Positions 46,602 through 56,447 are shown, numbered from the stretch's first letter. The stretch: DNA of 64,000 bases from UBA11574 sp963752565 (GCA_963752565.1 CAVVZC010000003.1:558001-622000); one strand, 5' to 3'. The notes: generated from the sequence alone by a model not told the origin. Numbers and translations: made by a program.

Positions 46602-47498
46602 TTGTTTTTACAGCAGCTTGTAAACGGCCTGACCATAGGTGGAATATATGCCATGATCGCAGTGGGTTACACCATGATCTATGGCGTTATCCTGCTCATC
46701 AATTTCGCCCACGGCGAAATCTACATGCTGGGCGCATTTTTCGCCGTTACTTTCATCAGTCTCCTGGGTCTGCCCTTTTACGTTGCTTTTTTTTTGTCAA
46801 TGGCCTGCTGCTCAATCTGCGGCGTGTTGTTGGACATCGTCGCCTATCGCCCATTGAGACAATCACCCCGTCTGGCCGCGCTGATTACGGCCATCGGAAT
46901 GTCGATCTTCCTTCAAAACCTGGCCATGGTCATCTGGGGTTCCCGGCCCAAGCCATTCCCTAATGAGGCACTCCCTGCCTATTTTGAGAAAACGGCCGTC
47001 AGCTTTGGCGGAGTCAATCTCTCCTGGTTTCATCTCTTTATTTTTGGCGTAACCATTGTCATGATGGTTGGTCTCAACCTTATCATCAAAAAAACCAGAT
47101 GGGGCAAGGCAATGCGGGCCGTGGCCCAGAATCAAACCATGGCTGCTCTGACCGGGATAAACGTCAACAGGGTAATCTCCTATACATTCGCCCTGGCCGG
47201 AGCCTTAGGCGGGGCCGCGGGCATCATGGTGGCTGCTTTCTATAACTCGCTGTATCCAACTATGGGGTATATTGCCGGGGTCAAGGCATTTGCCGCTGCC
47301 GTGCTGGGCGGCATTGGTTCGGTGCCCGGTGCCATGTTAGGCGGGGTTGTGTTAGGTTTAGCCGAAGCCTTTGGAGCGGGATATTTAAGCTCGCTCTACC
47401 GGGACGGCATCTCCTACGCCGTCATGATCATCGTCATCATCTTTATACCTGCGGGCTTATTCGGCAGGGTTCTCAAGGAAACCAAAAAGAGTATGTGA
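46602..47498 (+). CDS. livH: branched-chain amino-acid ABC transporter permease LivH
   Basis: The 298-residue membrane protein starts at TTG 46602, chosen because GGGAGG lies just upstream and the product begins FLQQLVNGLTIGGIYAMIAVG, the normal LivH start. It continues MIYGVILLINFAHGEIYMLG, RAVAQNQTMAALTGINVNRV (the EAA-like coupling loop) and GVKAFAAAVLGGIGSVPGAM. About eight membrane segments. It pairs with LivM, whose start is one base after its stop. Confidence 0.95.
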   Translation: MFLQQLVNGLTIGGIYAMIAVGYTMIYGVILLINFAHGEIYMLGAFFAVTFISLLGLPFYVAFFLSMACCSICGVLLDIVAYRPLRQSPRLAALITAIGMSIFLQNLAMVIWGSRPKPFPNEALPAYFEKTAVSFGGVNLSWFHLFIFGVTIVMMVGLNLIIKKTRWGKAMRAVAQNQTMAALTGINVNRVISYTFALAGALGGAAGIMVAAFYNSLYPTMGYIAGVKAFAAAVLGGIGSVPGAMLGGVVLGLAEAFGAGYLSSLYRDGISYAVMIIVIIFIPAGLFGRVLKETKKSM

Positions 47499-47499
47499 G

Positions 47500-48549
47500 A
47501 TGGGTAATTTGATATTACAGAACTTGACCCGCGGTGCTAAAATAAGAATCGGCCTGTTGATTCTTGCCTTGATCCTGCCATTTTTCCCCTTTGTAACGGA
47601 TTACATGCTCCATATTGCTATCCTCATTTTTCTCTACATGATTCTGGCCTTAGGGTTAAACATCGTGCCCGGCTTCAACGGACTACTGGACTTGGGCTAC
47701 GTCGGGTTTTACGGCATCGGGGCCTACACTTCGGGGCTCCTTACCTATCACTTTGGCCTTTCATACTGGGTGATTATCCCCTTAGCCTTCATCAATGGGG
47801 CCATCTGGGGCATTCTACTGGGCGCCCCAACGCTCAGGCTCACCGGCGATTACTTTGCCATTGTGACCTTCGGCTTTTCAGAACTGGTGGTACTCTTTCT
47901 GACCAACGAGATCTGGCTCACCCGGGGGCCACTTGGCCTGCCCGGCATTGATGTGGTATCGATCGATCTCACGCTTTTTGGCGTCCCTAAATGGGAGTTT
48001 GTGGGGGAGTTGCCGTACTATTATCTTGCCATCGTCATGGTCCTGGTGACTGTCTTTGTCATGTACCGCATCCAGGACTCCCGTCTGGGAAGGGCCTGGT
48101 TTGCCATTCGCGATGACGAGGTAGCCGCCGTCTCCTGCGGTATCAACCTGCTGGCCTATAAGGTCATCGCCTTTGCCATCAGCGCCGCCTTCGGCGCAGT
48201 GGGCGGCAGCTTCTTTGCAAGATGGGTGACCTTCCTGTCACCGGATATGTTTAAGTTCTGGGAATCCTTTTTGATATTGTGCATGATCGTGCTCGGTGGC
48301 CTGGGCAATATATGGGGTGTGATGATCGGAGCCATAGTACTGGTTTCGCTTAGCGAAGTACTTCGTGAACTGCTTCCCCTTTTAGGTCTCCCGGTGGAGG
48401 TCCGTTTTTTGGCTTTTGGTCTTATTATGGTTCTTATGATGCGCTATCGCCCGGCAGGCATGATGCCCATCCCGGCGGTAGCCGCTAAAATGCGAGCAGG
48501 CCGGGTCAAAAGAAAGAAAGTTAAGGCTACTGTAGGCATGAAACAATGA
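47500..48549 (+). CDS. livM: branched-chain amino-acid ABC transporter permease LivM
   Basis: The 349-residue permease has MILALGLNIVPGFNGLLDLG, GYVGFYGIGAYTSGLL, RLTGDYFAIVTFGFSELV, then the coupling loop GRAWFAIRDDEVAAVSCGIN, and FWESFLILCMIVLGGLGNIWG. About nine membrane segments; the lysine/arginine-rich tail faces the cytoplasm. Its stop overlaps livG. Confidence 0.95.
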   Translation: MGNLILQNLTRGAKIRIGLLILALILPFFPFVTDYMLHIAILIFLYMILALGLNIVPGFNGLLDLGYVGFYGIGAYTSGLLTYHFGLSYWVIIPLAFINGAIWGILLGAPTLRLTGDYFAIVTFGFSELVVLFLTNEIWLTRGPLGLPGIDVVSIDLTLFGVPKWEFVGELPYYYLAIVMVLVTVFVMYRIQDSRLGRAWFAIRDDEVAAVSCGINLLAYKVIAFAISAAFGAVGGSFFARWVTFLSPDMFKFWESFLILCMIVLGGLGNIWGVMIGAIVLVSLSEVLRELLPLLGLPVEVRFLAFGLIMVLMMRYRPAGMMPIPAVAAKMRAGRVKRKKVKATVGMKQ

Positions 48550-49334
48550 CACCGATTTTAGAAATAAAGAAGCTTTATAAAAGCTTTGGCGGACTGTTGG
48601 CCCTAAATAATATCTCCTTTAACATAAATAGAAGCGAAATCATCGGCCTTGTTGGGCCGAATGGTGCCGGGAAGACGACGCTCTTTAATTGCGTTGCCGG
48701 TATTGAGAGGCCAACCGAGGGTCAGATTTTGTTTGCCAACCGTGGCCGCACCATCTCCATCAGCGGTAAGAAGCCGGAGGCGGTCACTACCTTGGGGATC
48801 GCCCGCACATTTCAAAATATCCGGCTCTTTGACAACCTGACAGTGGTCGATAATGTCAAGATAGGTCGTCATTGTAGAACCAGGTCTCTCTTTTTCGGTG
48901 CCGTAATCCGGAACAAGTTCCAGCAGGCAGAAGAAAAGGAGATTACCGAAAGTGCCAACCAGTTCCTCGAGTTCGCCGGGCTCAAGGGCCGCGGTGAAGA
49001 GATCGCGAGTTCCTTGCCTTATGGTGACCAGCGCCGCCTTGAGATCGCCAGGGCTTTGGCTACCGAGCCGCGCTTGCTTATGCTTGATGAACCGGCCGCC
49101 GGAATGAACCCCCAGGAATCCCGTGATCTTATGGACCTGATTCGCCGCATCAGGGACAAAGGCATCACTGTTTTGTTGATCGAACATGATATGAAAGTAG
49201 TTATGGGGGTCTGTGAACGCGTGGTAGTCATTAATCACGGTGAATGGCTGGCAGAGGGAGAGCCCCAGGACGTTCAAAACAATCCTAAAGTTATTGAGGC
49301 ATATTTGGGCACAGGAGCCGCTGGTGCTGCTTAA
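48546..49334 (+). CDS. livG: branched-chain amino-acid ABC transporter ATPase LivG
   Basis: The 262-residue ATPase has Walker A GLVGPNGAGKTTLF, the LivG-specific GIARTFQNIRLF after the Q-loop, signature SLPYGDQRRLEIARAL (the variant of LSGGQ normal in LivG), Walker B LLMLDEPAAGMNP and H-loop LIEHDMKVV. It forms a heterodimer with LivF, whose start codon lies inside its last codons. Confidence 0.95.
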   Translation: MTPILEIKKLYKSFGGLLALNNISFNINRSEIIGLVGPNGAGKTTLFNCVAGIERPTEGQILFANRGRTISISGKKPEAVTTLGIARTFQNIRLFDNLTVVDNVKIGRHCRTRSLFFGAVIRNKFQQAEEKEITESANQFLEFAGLKGRGEEIASSLPYGDQRRLEIARALATEPRLLMLDEPAAGMNPQESRDLMDLIRRIRDKGITVLLIEHDMKVVMGVCERVVVINHGEWLAEGEPQDVQNNPKVIEAYLGTGAAGAA

Positions 49335-50031
49335 GCTGGATAACGTTAAAACCTACTACGGAAATATACGCGCCCTCAAAGGGATCTCCATTGAAGTGGA
49401 AGAGGGGGAGATCGTCTGTCTCATCGGAGGCAACGGCGCGGGCAAATCTACCACACTGATGACCATCAGCGGCGTTCTCACTCCGGTAGAGGGCAATGTC
49501 CTCTACCAGGGCCAGTCGATCGTCGCTGTGCGTCCTGACAATATCGTCCAGATGGGCATCTGCCAGGTTCCGGAGGGTAGGATGATTTTCCCGCTGCTTA
49601 CGGTCATGGAGAACCTCGACTTGGGTGCCTATCTAAGAAAGGACAAGAACGGGGTCAAAGAGGACTTTGAGCGGATATTCAGGCTTTTTCCGGTTCTGCG
49701 CGAGCGCCGCAAACAGCACGGGGGCACACTTTCCGGTGGCGAACAGCAGATGCTGGCAATCGCCCGCGCCCTTATGGCACGACCCAGACTTCTCTTGCTC
49801 GACGAGCCATCTCTGGGCCTGGCACCAATCCTTGTCGATTCCATCTTCGAGACTATCCGCCAGATCAACGAACAAGGCACGACCATTCTATTGGTAGAGC
49901 AAAATGCCCAACTTGCTTTACAATTTTCCCACCGCGGATATGTAATTGAAACCGGCGAAATCGCTCTTGCCGACTCCTCGGCTGAACTGCTCAAGAATGA
50001 GCAGGTGAAAAAAGCCTATTTGGGTGAGTGA
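49324..50031 (+). CDS. livF: branched-chain amino-acid ABC transporter ATPase LivF
   Basis: I start at GTG 49324, inside the livG end, giving 235 residues as in other LivF proteins and an N-terminus LLKLDNVKTYYGNIRALKG. Motifs are Walker A LIGGNGAGKSTTL, GICQVPEGRMIFP, signature LSGGEQQMLAIARAL, Walker B LLLDEPSLGLAP and LLVEQNA. An ATG at 49240 would give a long antisense-looking extension overlapping livG and is unlikely. It closes the operon. Confidence 0.94.
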   Translation: MLLKLDNVKTYYGNIRALKGISIEVEEGEIVCLIGGNGAGKSTTLMTISGVLTPVEGNVLYQGQSIVAVRPDNIVQMGICQVPEGRMIFPLLTVMENLDLGAYLRKDKNGVKEDFERIFRLFPVLRERRKQHGGTLSGGEQQMLAIARALMARPRLLLLDEPSLGLAPILVDSIFETIRQINEQGTTILLVEQNAQLALQFSHRGYVIETGEIALADSSAELLKNEQVKKAYLGE

Positions 50032-50276
50032 TCCACATGTCTTTCAAAGGTACTTTATCCTGCCCTGAAATTCAGTGAAAGAAAATCCCCTCCTTTAATG
50101 TGAAAAGGCTTTAAAATTAAGCAAATCTGCTCTTTGGCGCTCCCAGAATTTTCTTGCTGTTTCGATAAGATGTTAGTATATATGCCGTTAGATTTGAATC
50201 ATTTGCTGAAAGAGAACCCACCCGTGCTGCGAATTCAGAACAGAGGAATGCAAATAAGAAGGAGCAACCCTTTATT

Positions 50277-51131
50277 TTGAAAAAAATAGGAATTGTCATA
50301 AAAGAAGATGTTGAGGCCAAAAGAAAAGCTGACGAACTTGAACATTGGCTCCGGTCTAAAAATATAGATGTCGTCAGCAAAGAAAATTTGCCGCCAAGAC
50401 GCAGAGTTTCAGACAGAGACAAATCTTTTGCTCCGCCGGATCTGTTTTGCGTTTTCGTGCTTGGCGGGGACGGAACCTTTTTGAGTGCGGTCCGCTGGAT
50501 CGGAGATCAGGACATACCCATCTTAGGAGTCAAGTTCGGAGAAGTCGGTTTTCTTGCCGAAACAGTAGAAGACGACCTTTTTTCTGCTGCCGAGTCTGTA
50601 CTGAACAATCAGTTTCTTACCGAATCCAGAATGCGCCTTCTGGTAAAAGTTACACGAAAAGAGAAAGAACTTGCCAGTGAAACCGTGTTGAACGACATTG
50701 TTATCAACAAGGGTGCACTTGCCAGACTTGCTCATATAGAAACATATATCGACGATCACTATCTGACCACTTTCAGTGCAGACGGGCTGATTGTCGCAAC
50801 GCCAACCGGATCAACCGCTTACTCCCTTGCCGCAGGCGGCCCTGTTATCCATCCGGCTGTGCCCGGAATCCTCATGACGCCAATCTGTCCGTTTACCTTG
50901 ACCAACCGACCTCTGATCATCCCTGATTCTGCATGTATAAAAATCAAACTTGAAAAAAAGTCATCAGATATCATGCTGACATTTGACGGTCAGGCCGGTC
51001 TTGAGATTAATGAAAAACATACCATCATTATCCGTAAAGGCCCTTATCCCATTAATATGATCACCTTGCCCGACAAGAGCTATTTTGATGTTCTAAAGGC
51101 CAAACTGAGTTGGAGCGGGGGGCGTGTTTAA
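50277..51131 (+). CDS. nadK: NAD kinase
   Basis: The 284-residue product begins at TTG 50277 (AAGGAG about 13 bases upstream). It has the ATP-NAD kinase GGDG motif in FVLGGDGTFLSAVRW, GVKFGEVGFLAE, LNDIVINKG (NE/D motif), and TPTGSTAYSLAAGGPV. It phosphorylates NAD to NADP. The start codon TTG and the long spacing suggest weak translation. It is 5 kb from the NAD salvage genes and not in their operon; the MoaD-like gene follows 50 bases later. Confidence 0.95.
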   Translation: MKKIGIVIKEDVEAKRKADELEHWLRSKNIDVVSKENLPPRRRVSDRDKSFAPPDLFCVFVLGGDGTFLSAVRWIGDQDIPILGVKFGEVGFLAETVEDDLFSAAESVLNNQFLTESRMRLLVKVTRKEKELASETVLNDIVINKGALARLAHIETYIDDHYLTTFSADGLIVATPTGSTAYSLAAGGPVIHPAVPGILMTPICPFTLTNRPLIIPDSACIKIKLEKKSSDIMLTFDGQAGLEINEKHTIIIRKGPYPINMITLPDKSYFDVLKAKLSWSGGRV

Positions 51132-51181
51132 CGGTTAATCAAGATACCACCTATATTATTTAAAAAACACTGGCGAATAAA

Positions 51182-51415
51182 ATGGCAGTGCATATCACGG
51201 TAAAGTTATTTGCATCACTAAACAATTTTCACCCGATTTCGGCGGACAGCTATCCGGTTAAACCCGGGATAACCGTTAAAAAACTGCTTGAAGAGTTATG
51301 TGTTCCCGAAGACGAGGTAAAACTTGTTTTTATTGACGGCGTTAAGCATGATCTTGCGTCCATCTTAAAAGGCGGTGAGCGGGTCGGAATTTTCCCAGCG
51401 GTGGGGGGTGGATAA
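51182..51415 (+). CDS. MoaD/ThiS-family ubiquitin-like sulfur carrier
   Basis: The 77-residue protein has a beta-grasp pattern (VHITVKLFASLNNF, GITVKKLLEELCVP, VFIDGVKHDLASIL, GERVGIFPAVGGG) and ends in Gly-Gly-Gly, the C-terminus that is adenylylated and thiocarboxylated in MoaD/ThiS proteins. A dedicated MoaD-like gene near an aldehyde:ferredoxin oxidoreductase usually serves tungstopterin synthesis, and AOR lies 2 kb downstream. Thiamine or another sulfur-transfer role is possible. Confidence 0.82.
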   Translation: MAVHITVKLFASLNNFHPISADSYPVKPGITVKKLLEELCVPEDEVKLVFIDGVKHDLASILKGGERVGIFPAVGGG

Positions 51416-51427
51416 TTTAGAAAGGTC

Positions 51428-51444
51428 ATTCAAGTTTCGCACAC
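51428..51444. repeat. solitary arm of repeat family B
   Basis: ATTCAAGTTTCGCACAC is identical over 17 bases to 19544-19560. The matching right arm is not seen, so this is a half copy, between the MoaD-like gene and the methyltransferase end. Confidence 0.6.
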
Positions 51445-51452
51445 GAATACGG

Positions 51453-52059
51453 CTAATATGATTTTATATTATTTTTTTCAACAACCACCCAGAAAAAAAA
51501 GCGGTCATCCTTATCAACACACGCATTAAATCCCTGCTCATTTATCATAGCGACAATCTCATCAGAAGAAAAAAAATGACTTCGCATCAGAAACAACTTT
51601 TCTGCCAAAGCAACCCATTTTATGATGAACTTGTCGATATTCGGCTCTTCGATGACCAATACGGCCTCCGGTATTAAGGACGCGCAGTAATTCTTTAATC
51701 GATTGCCGATGATCGCAAAAGTGGTGAAGCGCATCAACCACCAAAATTCGATCAAAACTTTCATCGGGGAAAGGGAGTTGTTCGATATGGGATTGAGCCG
51801 TGCTTAAGCGGCCTTTGAGGTTGGCTTGTTTCAACATCGGCAATGACAAATCGCATACCACAACTTCATCGATCATTGTCCGTAAACGGGACGATACCCT
51901 GCCGGTTCCCCCACCGGCATCGAGCATTCGACCTCTGGCCGGCAACTTCAGCAAGTTGATCAATCGTTTCAAATCGAGTTTATGAATTACACGATCATAA
52001 AACGGTGCAATAATGTCGAAATGATGAAGCATTCGATGATGAATACCATGCATCGCCAT
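51453..52059 (-). CDS. class I SAM-dependent methyltransferase (UbiE/type 11-like), one frameshift
   Basis: The 5' frame holds IIAPFYDRVIHKLDL, then motif I MLDAGGGTGRVSSRL, a post-I acidic CDLSLPMLKQA, and LPFPDESFDRILVVDALHH. The 3' frame supplies VIEEPNIDKFIIKWV and a C-terminal strand region. They join when one G is removed near 51668 (NTGGRI to VIEEPN), giving about 201 residues. It methylates an unknown small molecule. Orientation places it downstream of the aldolase gene on the minus strand. Confidence 0.8.
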
Positions 52060-52108
52060 CTATTTTCAAAAAGGCGATATGGATTTTTTGAGCCTGAGTT
52101 ATAATTTT

Positions 52109-53287
52109 TCAACAGCTCTCAACATTTTCCAATGAACGGATTCTGTTAAAATATTCTGTGCGGCAATTATTTTCAATTTGAATAAGATGTTTAAACGGCT
52201 GATTGAAATCTGTTTTTCCTGTGGTAAACAGACCATGACCATAGACGATGACTCCCGGATTTCCTCGGGTTGCTTCAGGAACAGTGTTACAGAGCGAATG
52301 CGGTCCTGAACCGACTTCTCCGGAGACAATCGGAATGCCACAAACAAAACGTTCATGAGGACATGCCAAATGACACTCTCCGCGGCACGTGCACTCTTTT
52401 ATGTCGCAGTCCATGGACAAGATGACTGAAAATTTGGGATGCCCGTGCAGGATGGCTTTGTTGTCAGTATGCTGAACAATTTCCAAATGTGTCGGCAGTT
52501 CGCTGGAAGCGGTTATAGGGACGCAGGAGGAACCATCTAAAGGACAAGGATCAATGGCGTCTTTTAGTTTATCCAGGCTGCTTCCGGTCTGGCTGATGTA
52601 AAGGGTTCGGCCATGACGAAATGAGATGTTTCCAAAATACGAATCGACCAAACGATGTTCTACGGTCAATCGTCCTGCTTCCTGAATCGCTTCGTAAACA
52701 CGCTTTTTTGAGTTTAGCGGTCCTTTCATCAAGAAACCGTTAAACGAGACCGGTGGATCGAGATTTTTTATAATCCGATCAAACACTTGTCGGCGTTTCG
52801 TGTCAACATGTCCTTTCTTTGCATGAAGAAGGAAATCGCAAAAAAATTTTACAAAACTGGCAAAACATACAGAGGAAAATGTGACATAAGCCTGTTCGAG
52901 GCCCACCGTCCCGTGGGTGATAATACCCTCTCCGGGAATAATAACACTTTTACGCGCTTTCAAGATTGAAGCAACAGAATTTGATGAAAACTGAAACGAA
53001 ACCGGCAGATCATGGAGAAAGGTTCTGGTTTCGCAATCATTTGGCGTAATCGTTCCATTGGAGGTTTCCGCCAGATAATCGATGATGCTGCGATACGGTT
53101 CAGCCGGCTGGGAAAAAATAAGGGCGTTGATGTTCAACTGCTTAAAAATGTCTTCGAGAGCAACACGTTTCCTATCGGTTCTGTTCCATTCAAGATGCGC
53201 ATCCAGACAGCCCAGAAGCGCTGGTTCAGGGCCGACAAGACCGCTTTTTATAAGCTTCTTTTCGTATGTGCGAAAGATTTGATTCAT
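52109..53287 (-). CDS. tandem class II aldolase/adducin-like protein
   Basis: The 392-residue product seems to contain two class II aldolase domains. The C-terminal one (about residues 195-385) is complete: DSYFGNISFR, SGSSLDKL, AILHGHPKFS with zinc His ligands, GEVGSGPHS and GVIVYGHGLFTTG. The N-terminal one (about 20-180) is degenerate but keeps IIPGEGIITHGTVG and a related layout. An extra Cys cluster, CDIKECTCRGECHLACPHERFVC (residues about 305-330 in parts), interrupts the second domain and could bind metal. Family members cleave sugar phosphates such as fuculose 1-phosphate or act in methionine salvage. Position next to AOR suggests aldehyde metabolism but no substrate is evident. Confidence 0.8.
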   Translation of the reverse strand: MNQIFRTYEKKLIKSGLVGPEPALLGCLDAHLEWNRTDRKRVALEDIFKQLNINALIFSQPAEPYRSIIDYLAETSNGTITPNDCETRTFLHDLPVSFQFSSNSVASILKARKSVIIPGEGIITHGTVGLEQAYVTFSSVCFASFVKFFCDFLLHAKKGHVDTKRRQVFDRIIKNLDPPVSFNGFLMKGPLNSKKRVYEAIQEAGRLTVEHRLVDSYFGNISFRHGRTLYISQTGSSLDKLKDAIDPCPLDGSSCVPITASSELPTHLEIVQHTDNKAILHGHPKFSVILSMDCDIKECTCRGECHLACPHERFVCGIPIVSGEVGSGPHSLCNTVPEATRGNPGVIVYGHGLFTTGKTDFNQPFKHLIQIENNCRTEYFNRIRSLENVESC

Positions 53288-53416
53288 TGTAGCGCTTTAG
53301 ATTTTTAGACATTGCCGCTCAAAAAAGATTGTCCATTCCGCTGATAAATCTGTTTTTACAATTAAAATTCCGAGATCCCTCAATCAAGTTTTTCATGAAA
53401 TATCCGCCTTGGCGTT

Positions 53417-55178
53417 TTAGATAGGTTCCAGTCCTAATTCCTGAGCAACTTTTGAAATCGGTGTGCCATTTTTATTCAACTTTCTTGCGATATAATAGTT
53501 GGAACGTGCAGTTAAAAATGCTTCTTTGTCTATCGGCTTAATATTGATACCGGTATCTTTATAACCCGGCATGGTAAAAAATCGGACCGGAAGATCGTCG
53601 TCCTTTTCTCGTAAAGCCGTTGGCGGCATTCATCATTCGTTCATTGTAACAGATCCGTTCACCCACCTCAAAGAGATCTTGGCCGGAGGTCTTGATCCCT
53701 GTAACTGCAGTATAAATTTTGGCATACTCTTCCAGAGACGCTGCAAAGAATGTGAATTTGCATGCGGTAAGAGAATCTGCAACGGCATTTAAATCTTCAC
53801 CTATTTTAATCATTCGGGCTTTTCCGTTAAATGAAAAACGATCTGTAGCTACAGGTTTTCTTAAAATTTCGTGACTGATGGGGTATGCCCTCAAGTGGCA
53901 TCCCCCCCTGGAAGATGTGGCATACGCAAGGGCCATCCCATAAGCCCCTCTTGGATCATACGCCGGAAGTTCCTGACCTTTGACCGCCATGGCAAGATCG
54001 GATCGGCCGCAGTTGCCGGCATATTTTGCTGCACCTTGGCCGAGTTCAACGCCGAGACCTTTCTTTTGTCCAATGTCCATAAGAAGAGAAACAATTTCTT
54101 TGGGCGACAATTTCTTTTTTGAAATTTCTGAAAAGCATGCCAGGGTGGCTGCAGCTGAAATGGTATCCATCCCCATTTCATTGCATATTCTGTTGGCTTT
54201 GACGACAGTGCCGATATCTGTGTTGCCTAAAAGTGCACTGAAATGAGACATGGTTTCAAATTCGGGTATGCTTGTCTGATCTTTTGTTATTTTTTTACAT
54301 AGAATGTGGCATCCGCGACATCCGGTATTTTTTGGTTTGAACTTCTTTTTAAACGCATGTGCATTCAGTTTGAAAGCTTGATCAAATTGGGTTTTTCGAA
54401 AATTTTTGGTAGGCATCATACGCCTTGCATCCATTAAATCATACAGGGCACCGGTGCCGAATCGCGAAATTCCAAATTTTCCCAAAAGAATCGGAGAAGC
54501 CGCTGTTAGTCTGAATATGTCTTCTCTGGCGGATTCTAAATCTTTGGGGTTGAAAATCTTCGTTTTTCCGGTACCTCGTATGGTGATATATTTGAGGTTT
54601 TTGGAAGCAAACGTCAGTCCGATGCCGCTTCTGCCTGCCGCAAAATGTCCATCGATAATAGCACTTGAAAAAAGAACCCCATTTTCTGCTGCCGGTCCTA
54701 TAACGGCTGTTGAGCCTCTGCCTTTTAGAAGCGAATGAACATCACCTGTTTCCCGGTCTTTAAGGTGAGAGGCATCGGAAATATGGATGTTGTTATCTTT
54801 GATTTCAATGCCGCAAAGTCTGTCGGACTTTCCCGTTATGATAATGCCGTCTAGTCCGGCTTTTTTTAGCTGGAAACCAAAAGATCCACCCACAGAAGAA
54901 TCGCCGACAGCACCGGTCAGGGGTGATCGGGACATTATGGTCATTCTGCCACTTGTTGGGGAGCGCGTATTAACAAGGGGTCCGGCAAACAAGAGAAGCG
55001 GCATATCCGGATGATTCCAATCAAGGGTTATTTTCTTTCTAATATAATATCCTGCCAGACCTCTTCCACCGATAAATGTTTTTAAGACGTTTAAATCGGG
55101 AACCTCAAAGCGCCATGATGGGTCGGTGAGATGTATTCTGGCAATTTTAACACACCATCCATACATTTGAATGCTCAT
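53417..55178 (-). CDS. aldehyde:ferredoxin oxidoreductase (tungsten-type), one frameshift
   Basis: The product is about 585 residues in two frames. The main frame begins near MYGWCVKIARIHLTD (ATG at 55166; 55178 is also possible) and has GGRGLAGYYI, GRSGIGLTF, the cubane ligands in GCRGCHILCKK (residues about 287-294), a fourth Cys in DSLTACKFTFF and ERICYNERMMNA. The C-terminal frame ends ISKVAQELGLEPI. Removing one A from the AAAA run near 53605 restores the family motif GFTRKDDDLP. The enzyme oxidises aldehydes to acids with ferredoxin using a bis-tungstopterin cofactor. A MoaD-like gene lies nearby. Confidence 0.88.
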
Positions 55179-55399
55179 AAAATCGTGGACTTCAAATTAA
55201 TTGGTTTATAAAGTCTTTTGCCGAGTTCGATGCATATGAGTTTAGATAAACAACACTATGGAGTCAAGGTGGAAAGGGATAGCATATGTATGAATCTTGA
55301 CATATCTTGTTATTAAACTTAAGTTTTGGGTTTTGAGTCGGCAGAATTCTCAACAATCACTCGCTGGAAGGTTTTAAATGGCTTATAGGGAAAGTATTG

Positions 55400-56179
55400 A
55401 TGAACCCAAATGATCTGGAACAGTTAAAGAAATGGTTTGCGGATTATGTCGCCGGCTTTTATACAGACAATCCGACCCATAACAGCACCATCCGCCTCAA
55501 AGAAAAACACACGGAACGCGTGTGCGAAAATATGATTTTACTGGGGAAAGCCCTGGGCCTGTCGGATGAGGAAATGGTGTTGACAGAAATCATGGCCCTA
55601 TTCCATGATGTCGGCAGATTCAAGCAGTTTGCCATTTACGGTACATTCAAAGATGTGGAGTCTGAAAATCATGCCTTGCTTGGGCTTCGAGAGTTGGTGG
55701 CGCATAATGTTCTGGATGTATGCACCAAAGATGAAAGAAAATGGATTACAAAAGCCATTGCCAACCACAATGCCGTCACAATTCCTAAAAAGGAAAATGG
55801 AAAATCCCTTTTTTATATTCGTCTTCTTAGGGATGCCGACAAACTTGACATTTGGAGAGTTTTCACCGATTCTTACAATACACGTGACAAACAGCCGAAT
55901 CCGGTCGTAGAAATCGGTCTTCCTGATGATCCATCCTTTACACCACAAGTTCTGTCTGCTTTGAGCGAAGAACGGTTTGTCCGTTTTCAGGATTTAAGAA
56001 CATTAAACGACTTTAAGCTGCTCCTATTAAGCTGGGTGTTTGATCTCAACTTTACCTTTTCGATTCAAGTGGTTAAAGACCGCGGGTATATTGAGAAAAT
56101 TGGGGCAATCCTTCCTAATTCTCAAGAGACTATAAAGGTTTTAAAGCATATACATGATTACATAGCGCGTCATTTATAA
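55400..56179 (+). CDS. HD-domain phosphohydrolase
   Basis: The 259-residue product has the HD metal pattern: His in KHTERVCENM (residue 37), ALFHDVGRFKQF (HD near 72), ENHALLGL, AIANHNAV and LLRDADKLDIWR (final Asp). This full H-HD-H-H-D set suggests an active metal-dependent phosphohydrolase of the nucleotide or small-molecule type. No fused sensor domain. I use the ATG at 55400; a TTG one codon earlier is in frame. It is followed 63 bases later by a tiny membrane-protein gene. Confidence 0.85.
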   Translation: MNPNDLEQLKKWFADYVAGFYTDNPTHNSTIRLKEKHTERVCENMILLGKALGLSDEEMVLTEIMALFHDVGRFKQFAIYGTFKDVESENHALLGLRELVAHNVLDVCTKDERKWITKAIANHNAVTIPKKENGKSLFYIRLLRDADKLDIWRVFTDSYNTRDKQPNPVVEIGLPDDPSFTPQVLSALSEERFVRFQDLRTLNDFKLLLLSWVFDLNFTFSIQVVKDRGYIEKIGAILPNSQETIKVLKHIHDYIARHL

Positions 56180-56242
56180 TTTTGAATATTAAAAACCAGA
56201 TTAATTCTTTGTGATAAAGCGAACGGATAAAGGAGAAAAAAT

Positions 56243-56332
56243 ATGAATGATATCCTATTGGTGTTGATCATCGTCGGAATTTGGTATCTGCTACAGGCGT
56301 ATATCCTGCCGAAATTGGGTATTTCGACATGA
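56243..56332 (+). CDS. 29-residue membrane peptide, unrecognised
   Basis: AAAGGAGAAAAAAT directly precedes ATG 56243, a strong ribosome site. The product begins MNDILLVLIIVGIWYLLQAY and ends ILPKLGIST, one membrane helix with a short polar tail. The sequence is too short for standard gene callers. It lies 115 bases before the MCE-type lipoprotein gene and could be translated in the same message. I believe similar ILPKLGV-ending peptides occur in related bacteria, but I cannot confirm that here. Confidence 0.6.
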   Translation: MNDILLVLIIVGIWYLLQAYILPKLGIST

Positions 56333-56447
56333 GTGCGAAATTCTTGTCAGGTGACAGGTAATAAGGGGAAAACCGAGGAGAAAATATCGGAAAAAAATAA
56401 AGGAAAGGGATTCAAAAAGCTCCATTAAAGATGAATTCGGGGGATAT

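Noticed and set aside
48603..49277. Minus-strand frame of 224 codons opposite livG
   Set aside because: It is the shadow of a strongly conserved ATPase; no motif or start signal.
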